Shown here one piece after another: positions 56,361-64,000 of a stretch of 64,000 bases of DNA. This stretch comes from Pseudomonas fluorescens (GTDB lineage: Bacteria > Pseudomonadota > Gammaproteobacteria > Pseudomonadales > Pseudomonadaceae). The notes beneath the pieces were generated by a model that was given only the letters and a program-made list of their open reading frames with translations, searched no databases and was not told where the DNA came from. The DNA lies in assembly GCF_000730425.1 (NCBI RefSeq), contig NZ_CP008896.1, positions 1,240,001 through 1,304,000 on the forward strand, written 5' to 3'. The translations under genes were made by a program, and so were the position numbers. Within the stretch, counting starts at the first letter, position 1; each line of letters begins with the position of its first letter.

Positions 56361-57488
56361 ATGCAAGTCACCGAATTGAAAGTTCAACAGACTCCTCCTG
56401 CGCTCAAATTTTCCACCGGCCAGGATGAGTACGAGATTCCTGCGTTGTGGCTCCGTGAAAAAACCCAGGATCCAGAGTCGACAGACGCTAATACCCAGCA
56501 GCGCCTGTTCGATTCCCATCTCATTGATCCAGACGTTCAATTGACAGAAGTAGAGCCCCTTTCACAAGGGCGGGTTCGCATCGCTTTCAGCGACGGTCAT
56601 AGTGCCCACTACACAACAGAGTATCTGCTGGCCGAAATTGTTGACGCCGACCACAGCCCGGCGCCCATTGCCTGGGATAGCAGTTTAGACCAGAGGTTGA
56701 TTCGTCATGACTGGCGAGCACTGAGTGATAGCAAAGCATTTGAAGCAGCACTTATGGCCTATCTGCAATATGGCTACATCGTCCTTGCGAACGTCCCAAA
56801 TACCCCTGAGCAGGTGCTCGAAGTAGGTCAAAAGTTCGGGTACATCAAGGAAACCAATTTTGGCACCTATTTCGAAGTTCGTTCAAAACCGAAGGCGAAC
56901 GACTTAGCTTACAGCACAGTGAGCTTGGGCCCACATACCGATAATCCCTACCGTGACCCTGTGCCGGGCATCCAGCTCTTGCACTGCCTGGTCAACGAGA
57001 CCTCCGGTGGGCTCTCGACAATGGTGGATAGCGTCAAGGTTGTGGATGCGCTTATGCAAGAAGACCCTGCAGGCTACATGCTCCTCAAAAACACTCCGGT
57101 TCGCTTTCGGTTCGTAGATAAAGGTGTAGAGCTCACCACCCGACGTCCGATGATCAAGACCGATGAGGCTGGGCGTACTCTTGGCGTGCACTACAGCCCA
57201 CGGTTGGACAGTTTGCCGCTGCTGAGTGCCGACGAAGTACGGGCATTCCATAAAGCACGTAAGCGCTTGGCCGAGTTGTTCAATCATCCACATTATGAGG
57301 TGAGGTTCCGGCTAGCCGCAGGAGAGCTGATGTTTTTCGACAACAGCCGAGTCCTTCATGGCCGCACAAGCTTCAACCCGTCCGAAGGGGCAAGGCATCT
57401 GCAAGGATGCTACATAGACTTAGACGGGCCGCGTGAGCGTTTGAGCGAAATCATCAAACGATCCAAACAAACCGAAGAGGCCGCATGA
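56361..57488 (+). CDS. TmpA-like Fe(II)/2-oxoglutarate oxygenase (gamma-butyrobetaine hydroxylase family)
   Basis: A 375-aa oxygenase of the gamma-butyrobetaine hydroxylase family. Iron ligands: His192 and Asp194 in LGPHTDNPYRDP and His333 in RVLHGRTSF; the 2-oxoglutarate arginine follows in HLQGCYIDLDGPRER. The N-terminal GBBH-like domain reads IPALWLREKTQDPEST where gamma-butyrobetaine hydroxylases have a Cys-rich zinc site, so the zinc is lost. Paired with the adjacent HD-domain oxygenase it matches TmpA, which hydroxylates 2-(trimethylamino)ethylphosphonate. The start at 56361 has AGGA upstream; the upstream frame running through IS5 is rejected. The next gene starts 1 bp after its stop. 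Confidence 0.82.
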   Translation: MQVTELKVQQTPPALKFSTGQDEYEIPALWLREKTQDPESTDANTQQRLFDSHLIDPDVQLTEVEPLSQGRVRIAFSDGHSAHYTTEYLLAEIVDADHSPAPIAWDSSLDQRLIRHDWRALSDSKAFEAALMAYLQYGYIVLANVPNTPEQVLEVGQKFGYIKETNFGTYFEVRSKPKANDLAYSTVSLGPHTDNPYRDPVPGIQLLHCLVNETSGGLSTMVDSVKVVDALMQEDPAGYMLLKNTPVRFRFVDKGVELTTRRPMIKTDEAGRTLGVHYSPRLDSLPLLSADEVRAFHKARKRLAELFNHPHYEVRFRLAAGELMFFDNSRVLHGRTSFNPSEGARHLQGCYIDLDGPRERLSEIIKRSKQTEEAA

Positions 57489-57489
57489 T

Positions 57490-58074
57490 ATGGAGCAGGT
57501 CGAGTTCATTCGCATGAAAGATGGAACGTCCGAGGAATACCATTTCCTTGAGCATCTGGAGAGTGAGTTCAACAAAGGACTGGCTGATCGAATTTTGAAT
57601 GCACTACAAGGGTTGGCCACTACGCTAAGCGGTTACAAAATCAACCGTCTTGAGCATTCTTTGCAAACGGCTGCCCGCGCTGAGGCAGACGGTGCAGATG
57701 AAGAGATGATCGTAGGCGCCTTGATCCACGACATCGGTGACGATCTCGCGCCGTATAACCACTCCCAGTACGCGGCATCAATCATACGACCTTACGTACG
57801 TGGCGAGGTTGCCTGGGTGCTGCATCATCATGGACTGTTCCAGAACTTCTACTATGCCCATTACTTTGGCGGGGATCGTAACGAGAGAGATCGCTACATA
57901 GACCATCCATGCTTCCAACTCTGCGCAGACTTTTGCGAGCGTTGGGATCAGGCCTCTTTTGATCCAGCGTTCCCAACCCCAAATCTGGAGCACTTTGCAC
58001 CAATGGTCAGGAAAGTATTCTCTCGCAAACCGTTTGATCCCGAAGTGATAGGTGCTGAGTACCCGCTTGGCTGA
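57490..58074 (+). CDS. TmpB-like HD-domain mixed-valence diiron oxygenase
   Basis: A 194-aa HD-domain protein of the PhnZ/TmpB type. Metal ligands: His56 (LEHSLQTA), His80-Asp81 (ALIHDIGDDLAPYNH), His91 and the 112-114 histidines (VLHHHGLF); a downstream Asp completes the site. With TmpA this enzyme would split 1-hydroxy-2-(trimethylamino)ethylphosphonate into glycine betaine and phosphate. It begins 1 bp after the tmpA stop, so the two are coupled. Phosphohydrolase annotation as generic HD is possible, but the pairing argues for TmpB. Confidence 0.8.
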   Translation: MEQVEFIRMKDGTSEEYHFLEHLESEFNKGLADRILNALQGLATTLSGYKINRLEHSLQTAARAEADGADEEMIVGALIHDIGDDLAPYNHSQYAASIIRPYVRGEVAWVLHHHGLFQNFYYAHYFGGDRNERDRYIDHPCFQLCADFCERWDQASFDPAFPTPNLEHFAPMVRKVFSRKPFDPEVIGAEYPLG

Positions 58075-58093
58075 CCGACTGGTTATTGTCTAT

Positions 58094-58129
58094 CCCGAGT
58101 CCGAAGGTACCTTAACCTTTGGGCTCGGG
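58094..58129 (+). terminator. terminator-like hairpin after tmpB-like gene
   Basis: The stem CCCGAGTCCGAAGGT / ACCTTTGGGCTCGGG has only small mismatches, with a short loop. It has no T-run directly after, so it may be a weak terminator or an mRNA end stabiliser. Confidence 0.55.
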
Positions 58130-58236
58130 AACTATGGATTTAGTAATCATTCGGGATACGTTTTGCCCTTTTCCGACAAACGTGAAAGCGGGCTTGGATG
58201 GCTCCGTCGCTCCAACTGTATCCAATGATCGAGAAA

Positions 58237-58550
58237 GTTCAAGCTTCGGCAAACACGCCTTGCATAGTTAAACGGGCACCCACTTGTGCGGGAGCAACTC
58301 CGTAATCCCACTCGCCCGCTGCGTCGGTAAACGAGTCAGCACATCCTTCAACGCATACGGATCATGCCCGTTCACACGCACTAACTGAATCAAACTCATG
58401 ATCGCCGACACCCGCTTGCCACTGCGCAGCGATCCATAAGCGAACGGAGCACGCCTACCGATCCCCCAAACTAAGGGCGATGGTGTCCGCCTATTTGGGC
58501 ACCATCGCCCTTAGTTTGGGATCGGGTAGGTGGCTTCGCCGGACGGTTAC
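58237..58550 (-). mobile_element. internally deleted IS66 relic
   Basis: About 300 bp kept from the two ends of a second IS66 element. The right part (58268-58441, minus strand) reads GSLRSGKRVSAIMSLIQLVR and RLPTQRASGITELLPHKWVP, the last 58 or so residues of TnpC, ending in TAA. The left part (58450-58531) holds a long palindrome with the GGCGATGGTG core also seen in the intact IS66 left end. The outer left repeat (GTAACCGTCCGG, at 58550 downward on the minus strand) resembles GTATGCGTCCGG. No clear target duplication was found. Confidence 0.75.
58450..58531. repeat. large inverted repeat (left-end relic of IS66)
   Basis: Arms of about 31 bp (GATCCCCCAAACTAAGGGCG on one side and CGCCCTTAGTTTGGGATC on the other) with a 12-base loop, one indel apart. 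The core GGCGATGGTG matches the left non-coding end of the complete IS66 copy at 50859-50868. Confidence 0.8.
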
Positions 58551-58706
58551 GATCCAAACTCTCAAGGACTGAAATGTCGTGCAAGGCAAGGTGAAACTGA
58601 ATCCAGGCGAAGAGCTGAAGTCCGAAAACTCCCGCACGAAGGGACTTATGGACTAGGAGTGGAGCAGATCACCAACTGTCAGTTACGGTGTTCTGCCCCA
58701 TTTTCC

Positions 58707-60416
58707 TTAGGAAATAAAAATCCCGCCCCCATTCAGTTGAGTCATATCGACACCCACCAACATCACAGAGTTGTCGCCAAAAGACAGCACCGTGCTGTCT
58801 TCGACTGTCGAGACATAAGAGCGGTAATCGTAATCTTGGCTCAAGTCAGGCATGCCCATGAACACAAGTTTATCGCTAGCCTGGTAACCCTCGATTCTGT
58901 CGTTGCCGAAGAAACCATTGAACAGAAAGGTGTTGTTGCCACCTCCCGAAACCATCAGGTCATTGCCAGTACCGCCGACGAATACATCATTACCCTGACC
59001 ACCGATCAAGTGATCGTCGCCGCCCAAACCGAACAACCAATCACCAGCAGCACGAGCGATGAGGGCATTGTCGTCCGCATCGCCTTTGGCGGACGAAGCG
59101 TACTGCGTCAATTCGGTACCGGCCAGAAGGCCATTATCGACTACCTGATAAGTGATCTCATAGGAACCCCAGGGGATTGAAGTCCACGGTATATAAGACG
59201 CTTCCTTGCTCACCAGCGCACCGATATCCCGGGTCATACTAATGCTGCCATACGCGTCGCTGATGTACAGCGTGCCATCGCCATCGTTGGCAAAGGCGAA
59301 GGAGTTCAGTGGCTTTTGCAACTCCAGGACGTTATCGCCTTGGCCACCTAGTATGATGTTGTAGCCGCCGTCATCGCGAAAACGATCATTGCCAGAACCA
59401 CCTTCTAGGAAATCATTTCCAACTCCGCCCTTGAGCAGGTCGTTTCCTTCAGTACCAATAATGAAGGTATTGCCGATGTGTTTTTCAGCGTAGCGGTTCA
59501 GGTCTTGCACCCAAGTAGTTTCACGAGTGGCCTCTGTAAGGCTGGAGACGACGATGGTCGAATCCTTGCTGGTCAGGTCGTAGAAATCCGAGGAAGCGAT
59601 ACGCTCTAAGCCTTTGATGTAGCCGTCCAGGGAGTGAGCCTTGGCTACTCCCCAGTTAAGGCTATTGGGTAAGTTTGCCGGGAATGAGGCGTAATTATCA
59701 GTAAAGCTGACCAGGTTGTTGGTGGCCGAATCCCAAACCTTATCGTTACCCCAGAAGAGTGCCGAGGTGTTGATGCCTTTACCATCAATAGCCTTGAACA
59801 CAGGGTCATTCTCATAGCCGATATTCAAGATCTGAGTATCACTCGAGCGTTGAGTAGGTGAGGCGAAGGTCACATAGTTTGCATCCTGATAGAAACCGCC
59901 CCAATTATCACGGCTCAAGGTTGCCAAGCTATTGGCCCCTAGTGCACCGAGGCTATGGCCAGTGACCAGAATATTTTTGCCAGTCAAGCCCTGGCTCGTG
60001 GCATAGCTGGCGACGTTCTCCAGCAACGCACTGAAGGCGAACTTGGCATAATTGGCGGCATACCCGGGAAGTGCGGCGGCAGCCAGGTCGCTGGCCACGT
60101 CGCCCAATCCATCCAGGGTCAAGGCAAAAGAAGTCCCACGAAAAGCAATCCCCATGGCAATCAACTTACCAACGCCATCGTATTGCCCCAAGATCTCGAC
60201 GTTGGCGGAAGGCGCCAATGCTGTCTCGCCCCAAAAGGTACCTTGCTTGTCCACTTTCTGCGTCACGCCCAGGGCTTGTGCACCAATAGGCGCCCAGCCA
60301 CCGATTGCCAGAGGTTGCCCGGTGGAATCATAAGCGTATTCGGATAAAGCCAAGGCGTCGTTCAGCAACGCCTTGGCGTCCTCGCCCGTCATGCTCTTGT
60401 AGTTAAAAACGCCCAT
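58707..60416 (-). CDS. family I.3 RTX lipase / polyurethanase
   Basis: A 569-aa secreted lipase like PueA/PueB or PFL lipase A: catalytic Ser155 in VTGHSLGALG, RTX calcium-binding nonapeptides in GTEGNDLLKGGVGNDFLEGG and GLGGDDHLIGGQGNDVFVGG, and a C-terminal hydrophobic secretion signal (MLVGVDMTQLNGGGIFIS). It has no N-terminal signal peptide and no cysteine, as expected for export through a type I (ABC) system. No ABC exporter genes lie here. It hydrolyses esters and possibly polyesters. Confidence 0.93.
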   Translation of the reverse strand: MGVFNYKSMTGEDAKALLNDALALSEYAYDSTGQPLAIGGWAPIGAQALGVTQKVDKQGTFWGETALAPSANVEILGQYDGVGKLIAMGIAFRGTSFALTLDGLGDVASDLAAAALPGYAANYAKFAFSALLENVASYATSQGLTGKNILVTGHSLGALGANSLATLSRDNWGGFYQDANYVTFASPTQRSSDTQILNIGYENDPVFKAIDGKGINTSALFWGNDKVWDSATNNLVSFTDNYASFPANLPNSLNWGVAKAHSLDGYIKGLERIASSDFYDLTSKDSTIVVSSLTEATRETTWVQDLNRYAEKHIGNTFIIGTEGNDLLKGGVGNDFLEGGSGNDRFRDDGGYNIILGGQGDNVLELQKPLNSFAFANDGDGTLYISDAYGSISMTRDIGALVSKEASYIPWTSIPWGSYEITYQVVDNGLLAGTELTQYASSAKGDADDNALIARAAGDWLFGLGGDDHLIGGQGNDVFVGGTGNDLMVSGGGNNTFLFNGFFGNDRIEGYQASDKLVFMGMPDLSQDYDYRSYVSTVEDSTVLSFGDNSVMLVGVDMTQLNGGGIFIS

Positions 60417-60900
60417 ACCCTTTGCCCTTTTCAGATGACTGTCTATGTGGCTTCAGCTCGGTTGGCCGGAATAAATTGAGGGTGGGATGGGAAAGGTTGT
60501 CAATTGTTACCTAAAAATCGAATAGCTGGCGGGATGATAAATCACTGACTCCAAGTAATACCCTACCCTGGGCTCTTAATCTACGAGGGCTCAAAGAGTG
60601 GGGCCGAGGCCGGAATTGAACCGGCGTAGGTAGATTTGCAATCCGGCAGGCAAACGTCAGCAGGCTGTGGCCTGTAGAGATATTTACTTCCGAAACCAAC
60701 ACCTACCCGATGAAGACCGCGCAGAATGCGGCCCAACTCCTTTATTTGGGAACTGATTTCCCCCGCTCCCGGCGCCCTGCCGACCGAACACAATCCTCCA
60801 CCATACAGCCCAACTGCTACGCTGTTTACTCCAAGAAGGAACACAAATTCCAAACTCTGGCCGGCTCCCTTCCTTAATCTCAAAGTTTTACGAAAACCAA
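60417..60900. other. gap holding tRNA-Cys fragment
   Basis: No protein gene is supported. Antisense-looking frames run through a tRNA-Cys 3' fragment at 60599-60650. The rest holds the lipase promoter region and shows no repeats. Confidence 0.55.
60599..60650 (-). pseudogene. 3'-half tRNA-Cys fragment (putative integration scar)
   Basis: On the minus strand the block from GATTGCAAATCTA (anticodon loop with GCA) through the perfect T-arm GCCGGTTCAATTCCGGC to CTCGGCC and CCA matches the second half of a tRNA-Cys. The 5' half is absent: the sequence before the anticodon loop cannot form the D-arm or acceptor stem. This is the pattern left by integrases that recombine within the anticodon loop, so it is a likely att site or island border. 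Confidence 0.7.
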
Positions 60901-61701
60901 CTAGCCTTTGAAATTTTCATCATGAAGCTCACTGACCGGGTTGAACAACAAATTTGAAATCGCCATAGCCAGGCCATCTGGATTATCATGCATAATCATA
61001 TGAGTGCTGTTGCTTACGCACTCAACAGCACATTCTAATTGAGTAAAAAAAGAAAAATCCCCACCTGCCGTCTTGTCCGAAATAATAACCCCCTTCTGCT
61101 TGGTCTTCAACAATTTAAACTTCGGAGCCCAGGCCAGGCGATCTTCTATAACTACCGATTGCGCCCACTGATATATAGCATAAGGAGAGTATATGGAAAA
61201 ACTTCCGAGCCATGAATCATTTGCATCATCACTTAGCTGCCCCACTGTTTTTTTAAAGCCGGTGGCGACAAACTCATCCATAGTCATAGATACGATCCCA
61301 GATAAAAACTCCGCCCCGTATTTATTGATTCCCGGCTCGCACAAAATCAACGAATCCACTCGATCCGCCATACGCTCAGCAAGCTCCAGTGCAACTAAAG
61401 CGCCAGCACTATGTGCGAATATACTAAAGTTCAAATCACCCCAACTATTTACAAACTCAGTTAAAATCTCAACCAGACCACTGCCACTATAATCAATATC
61501 AGTCGGTTTATCACTGAACCCAGCCCCCATCAGGTCAACCAAAATAGTTTTGAGTCGAGGATAGGCGCTTGACATAACCACTGCTGGATAATCACTACTG
61601 CAAGAACATCCCAACCCATGAATAAATAATACTGGCGACTCTCCCTTATATATTTCGTGGTAGCGCAACCTATCTCCCCTGCCAGTGACAAAAACTTTCA
61701 T
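60901..61701 (-). CDS. alpha/beta hydrolase, AT-rich
   Basis: A 266-aa hydrolase: VLFIHGLGCSCSSDYPAVVM (oxyanion region), nucleophile in FAHSAGALVALELA (Ser near 99), base His in STHMIMHDNP. The start at 61701 (MKVFVTGRGDRLRYHE) is the likely start; the earlier ATG adds 9 residues. Codon use is AT-rich compared with the Pseudomonas core, which points to horizontal gain. The substrate is unknown. Confidence 0.8.
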   Translation of the reverse strand: MKVFVTGRGDRLRYHEIYKGESPVLFIHGLGCSCSSDYPAVVMSSAYPRLKTILVDLMGAGFSDKPTDIDYSGSGLVEILTEFVNSWGDLNFSIFAHSAGALVALELAERMADRVDSLILCEPGINKYGAEFLSGIVSMTMDEFVATGFKKTVGQLSDDANDSWLGSFSIYSPYAIYQWAQSVVIEDRLAWAPKFKLLKTKQKGVIISDKTAGGDFSFFTQLECAVECVSNSTHMIMHDNPDGLAMAISNLLFNPVSELHDENFKG

Positions 61702-62958
61702 ACCCGCCCCCACCATTCTCGAAATCAAAAAACTATTAAATCTTTAATCAATCATATATTTGACTAAATAAAATCCATGCCTCTTACCCCCTCAAAAATC
61801 ACGAGCGACGTAAAAATATGTTCGCCAAGCATTAAGCTGTCAAGCCACACTTTTGAGTAAGAGACGACTAACTGCGCCCAAGAATGGCGTCGAGGGAGTG
61901 GTGTGCCGCCGCGTACTTTGCCAAGGAGTGCGACTGAAGTACGCCTTTATCAAGCAACGCGCGGGGACTATTCGATTCGACGGCTTTGCCTGACGCTGAA
62001 AGTCCACCCCAGTGGGATTACGCCTGATTGTCTGAGCCGCAATCTGCACGCGCCAAAGACAACCAACGACTGCTGGGTTTGATCAAGCACTCATGGCTGG
62101 AAAGTGGCGACGTGATGTTCAAGCGCCACTTGCACGCCCAGCAAGGCGTCACGACCCACCCGTTCGTACAGGCTGTTGATGAGTACGCCAACGACCTTCT
62201 TGCCGACCGCGACGTCGACACCCCAACCCTGGGCTACTTATTGATCGCAGGGATGGCGGGTTCAAGGGTGAAATCGGAAGATTGGAGCTACCCGGCCGGA
62301 GCAATCATCCACTTGGAAAGCTCGGCGAGATTGCCGAACGCCTACTCAAACCCTTGACTGATGACACCCTGATCGCTCAAACCGAGGACAACAAACTGTG
62401 AGCCCCTACGTTGAGATCGATAAAGCGCTATTTGCGCTTGAGGATCCTGATAAACCTGCCCTAGACGACGGCGAGGAATAACCCACCCTACTCGTGGCAC
62501 ACGGTAACCGGGGGGCGGCGCTTGACTGTGGTAACAGCAAACGAGTCAACGCCTTCTCTAATGAGTGGCAACACGTATATCAGTATGCCTGCTCAGGTGC
62601 GTCAGTCAGAGATAGATATTCAAGCAGTTCCATCAAGTGTTGCAGCCATACAAAACTTAATCATTCGCGCGAGCTAAAAAGTTCCCTCACCAAAAATAAA
62701 AAAAACAATTCACACCCAAGCCTTACTTACTTCGACTTAAAGCCTCCACTAAACCATTGAAATAAAAAATCAATAAAAATTAATAATTATTTTCTATCAC
62801 CTTAATAGATCCCAACTATTTTTCGCACGCTTGACACAATGTGTCCTTAATGAAATTTTGTGTCGCGAATATTTATAAAAGGAACTACCTGATGGAAAAA
62901 TGATTATCTAAAAATCTAAATAAAATTTTCCACGGAGGCCTTCGAGTTCCCCGCGGCT
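61702..62958. other. AT-rich gap with transposase relic
   Basis: About 1.25 kb with no intact gene. It contains an IS3-family orfB relic (61930-62120), some unclassified frames (for example 62028-62357 and 62494-62760) that have no family character, and an AT-rich leader from about 62690. Much of it reads like broken mobile DNA. Confidence 0.6.
61930..62120 (+). pseudogene. IS3-family transposase OrfB relic
   Basis: Frames read LKYAFIKQRAGTI, then (after a shift) a TLKVHP-like segment, then QSARAKDNQRLLGLIKHSWLESGD, which are N-terminal pieces of IS3-type OrfB (rve transposase). The pieces are in different frames and the catalytic domain is gone; unrelated sequence follows. Confidence 0.65.
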
Positions 62959-62988
62959 ATGCACAAATCAATATATGTTAGTATAAAT

Positions 62989-64000
62989 ATGAAAAACATC
63001 AAACTACTTTCTTTGCTAGCGCTGGCTATTTCAGGAGCTGCACTCGCCGCGCCCCCGCCTCGCGATGAGGCTAAAGAAAAACCACCGACCACTCAGCCTA
63101 CGACAATAGATCGTGATAAAGCTCTTGAAGATGCAAAAAACAACCCAGGAAAAGTCGTTGACCTAGGAGACGGAGTTACCGTCACAACCGCCCCTCATGA
63201 CCCGCGCATTAGAACTGATTATACTTTCAACGAATTTCTGAAAATTGTAAATAAAGCATTTACCCAACCTGTTACCTCATTCTTTGAGTCTGCTGACGAT
63301 CTCCACGCTGCATTAAATAATAAAACTCCGACCTTTGACCCATCGGATCGGGAAGTTTTGAGCAAGGTAGGTCAAGTGATTGCAATGGTGGTCGGAGCCT
63401 CGGGAAGCGTGGGAACCATTATGGTCACCACTGGTCAGGTTGCAGGTATCGCCAGTGACGATGTCCAGACAAAAATGAACTCTTTCCCCCTTGGTTTTAG
63501 GCTTCAGGGAAAGGAGGTTATTACCATTGAACCTCTTGGTGGCCCTCGAAAGGTGAGTTCCTCGGGTGACGTTGTAAGCCCAGACGGCAAACCAATCACA
63601 AGTATCCTTAAAAGGGTAAACGGCCGGATAGGAATTCCACTGAGCCCCGTAACCCCACCAAAACTTCCATCTAATTTGGAGCTTGAACGTCTACCCTCAT
63701 TCGGTGACTTACCACCAGAACACGAAGAATTTATTCCTAACGAAAGTGATGACGGACCTTTGCCTAGTGAACTGACAGACAACGAGAGCAGCCTTCATCC
63801 GACTCCACTTGAAGAAGCATTGAAGATGGTGATCATCCCTCAGCGCGGAGAGGAACTTGTTACTTTAGTTCGGGGAACCTCAAAGTTACCAGTAGAAATG
63901 ATGGCTGCAAATGGAAGTGCTGGAGGGGAGCCAGCCAATGCACTTGTAGGTCGGCCCACTGTAGATCAAGTTAAAACTCAAGTTGGAAAGGGGAGCTTTC
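62989..64000 (+). CDS. secreted protein, possible ADP-ribosyltransferase toxin (cut by window end)
   Basis: A 337-codon frame open to the window edge. It has a signal peptide (MKNIKLLSLLALAISGAALA) and a Pro/Asp-rich linker (about 20-50). A middle part reads TFNEFLKIVNKAFTQPVTSF and SKVGQVIAMVVGASGSVGTI, followed by a long flexible part and near the end ELVTLVRGTSKLPVEMMAAN. The Arg-Gly-Thr after a hydrophobic strand is like the first motif of R-S-E ADP-ribosyltransferases. The diagnostic STS and E-x-E motifs would lie beyond 64000. An alternative start at 62959 is in frame and adds 10 residues. Confidence 0.55.
   Translation, partial: MKNIKLLSLLALAISGAALAAPPPRDEAKEKPPTTQPTTIDRDKALEDAKNNPGKVVDLGDGVTVTTAPHDPRIRTDYTFNEFLKIVNKAFTQPVTSFFESADDLHAALNNKTPTFDPSDREVLSKVGQVIAMVVGASGSVGTIMVTTGQVAGIASDDVQTKMNSFPLGFRLQGKEVITIEPLGGPRKVSSSGDVVSPDGKPITSILKRVNGRIGIPLSPVTPPKLPSNLELERLPSFGDLPPEHEEFIPNESDDGPLPSELTDNESSLHPTPLEEALKMVIIPQRGEELVTLVRGTSKLPVEMMAANGSAGGEPANALVGRPTVDQVKTQVGKGSF

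Noticed and set aside
55425..57488. A 687-codon frame running from inside the IS5 element into the tmpA-like gene
   Set aside because: The first 312 codons are antisense to the transposase; the family-like part begins at the ATG at 56361.
60599..60675. A complete tRNA-Cys gene
   Set aside because: The 5' half does not form the D-arm or pair in the acceptor stem; only the 3' half matches.
62028..62357. 109-codon frame starting in the IS3 relic
   Set aside because: The first part is transposase remnant and the rest is unclassified; not supported as a gene.
1..64000. CRISPR arrays, rRNA genes, riboswitches or a replication origin
   Set aside because: No regularly spaced repeats, rRNA sequence, known riboswitch core or origin-type clusters were seen while reading.

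Overview
This window looks like chromosomal DNA of a Pseudomonas of the fluorescens group. The evidence is the codon use and GC-rich coding style, REP/REPIN elements with the GCCGGCTTGCCGGC core, the lexA2-imuA-imuB-dnaE2 cassette, Pseudomonas-type small families (DUF1652, DUF2388, DUF2790), an OprP/OprO-type porin and an RTX lipase of the PueA/PueB type. No search was run; all calls are by reading the sequence.

Positions 1-34 kb read as ordinary chromosome. They hold dhaK-dhaL, sohB, a histidine-phosphatase/SCP2 pair, hglS (2-oxoadipate dioxygenase/decarboxylase of lysine catabolism), a hybrid histidine kinase, the SOS mutagenesis operon lexA2-imuA-imuB-dnaE2 under a palindromic LexA2-type box, and the relic of an RNase T2 gene. 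These are followed by a Gfo/Idh/MocA oxidoreductase, a Nudix hydrolase, small exported proteins, a TonB receptor, a class B/C acid phosphatase, and a complete trans-4-hydroxy-L-proline catabolic cluster (AraC regulator, permease, epimerase, deaminase, ketoglutarate-semialdehyde dehydrogenase, D-hydroxyproline dehydrogenase). A HIT protein, a DUF2388 protein and a porin close this part.

Positions 34-50 kb are more accessory. LysR, MerR and AraC regulators sit beside an Old Yellow Enzyme homologue, two alpha/beta hydrolases, an Hsp31/HchA-like DJ-1 protein and an NTF2-like exported protein, which suggests a reactive-electrophile or xenobiotic response zone. Next come a decayed tyrosine-integrase tail and a two-component system followed by a DUF2790 protein and an RND efflux adaptor/pump pair without an outer-membrane component.

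Positions 50.5-58.6 kb are the most interesting part. A GcvA-type LysR gene, a divergent choline-type periplasmic binding protein, a gamma-butyrobetaine-hydroxylase-like 2-oxoglutarate oxygenase and an HD-domain oxygenase together resemble a TmpA/TmpB locus for 2-(trimethylamino)ethylphosphonate breakdown to glycine betaine and phosphate. The locus has been hit by a complete IS66 (inside lysR, 8-bp target duplication AATTGAAC) and a complete IS5-family element (between the binding protein and tmpA, 4-bp duplication CTAA). An internally deleted IS66 relic lies at its far end.

Positions 58.6-64 kb carry an RTX lipase, a 3'-half tRNA-Cys fragment that looks like an integration scar, an AT-rich alpha/beta hydrolase, an IS3-family transposase relic and, cut by the window edge, a secreted protein whose C-terminal part resembles the start of an ADP-ribosyltransferase toxin domain.
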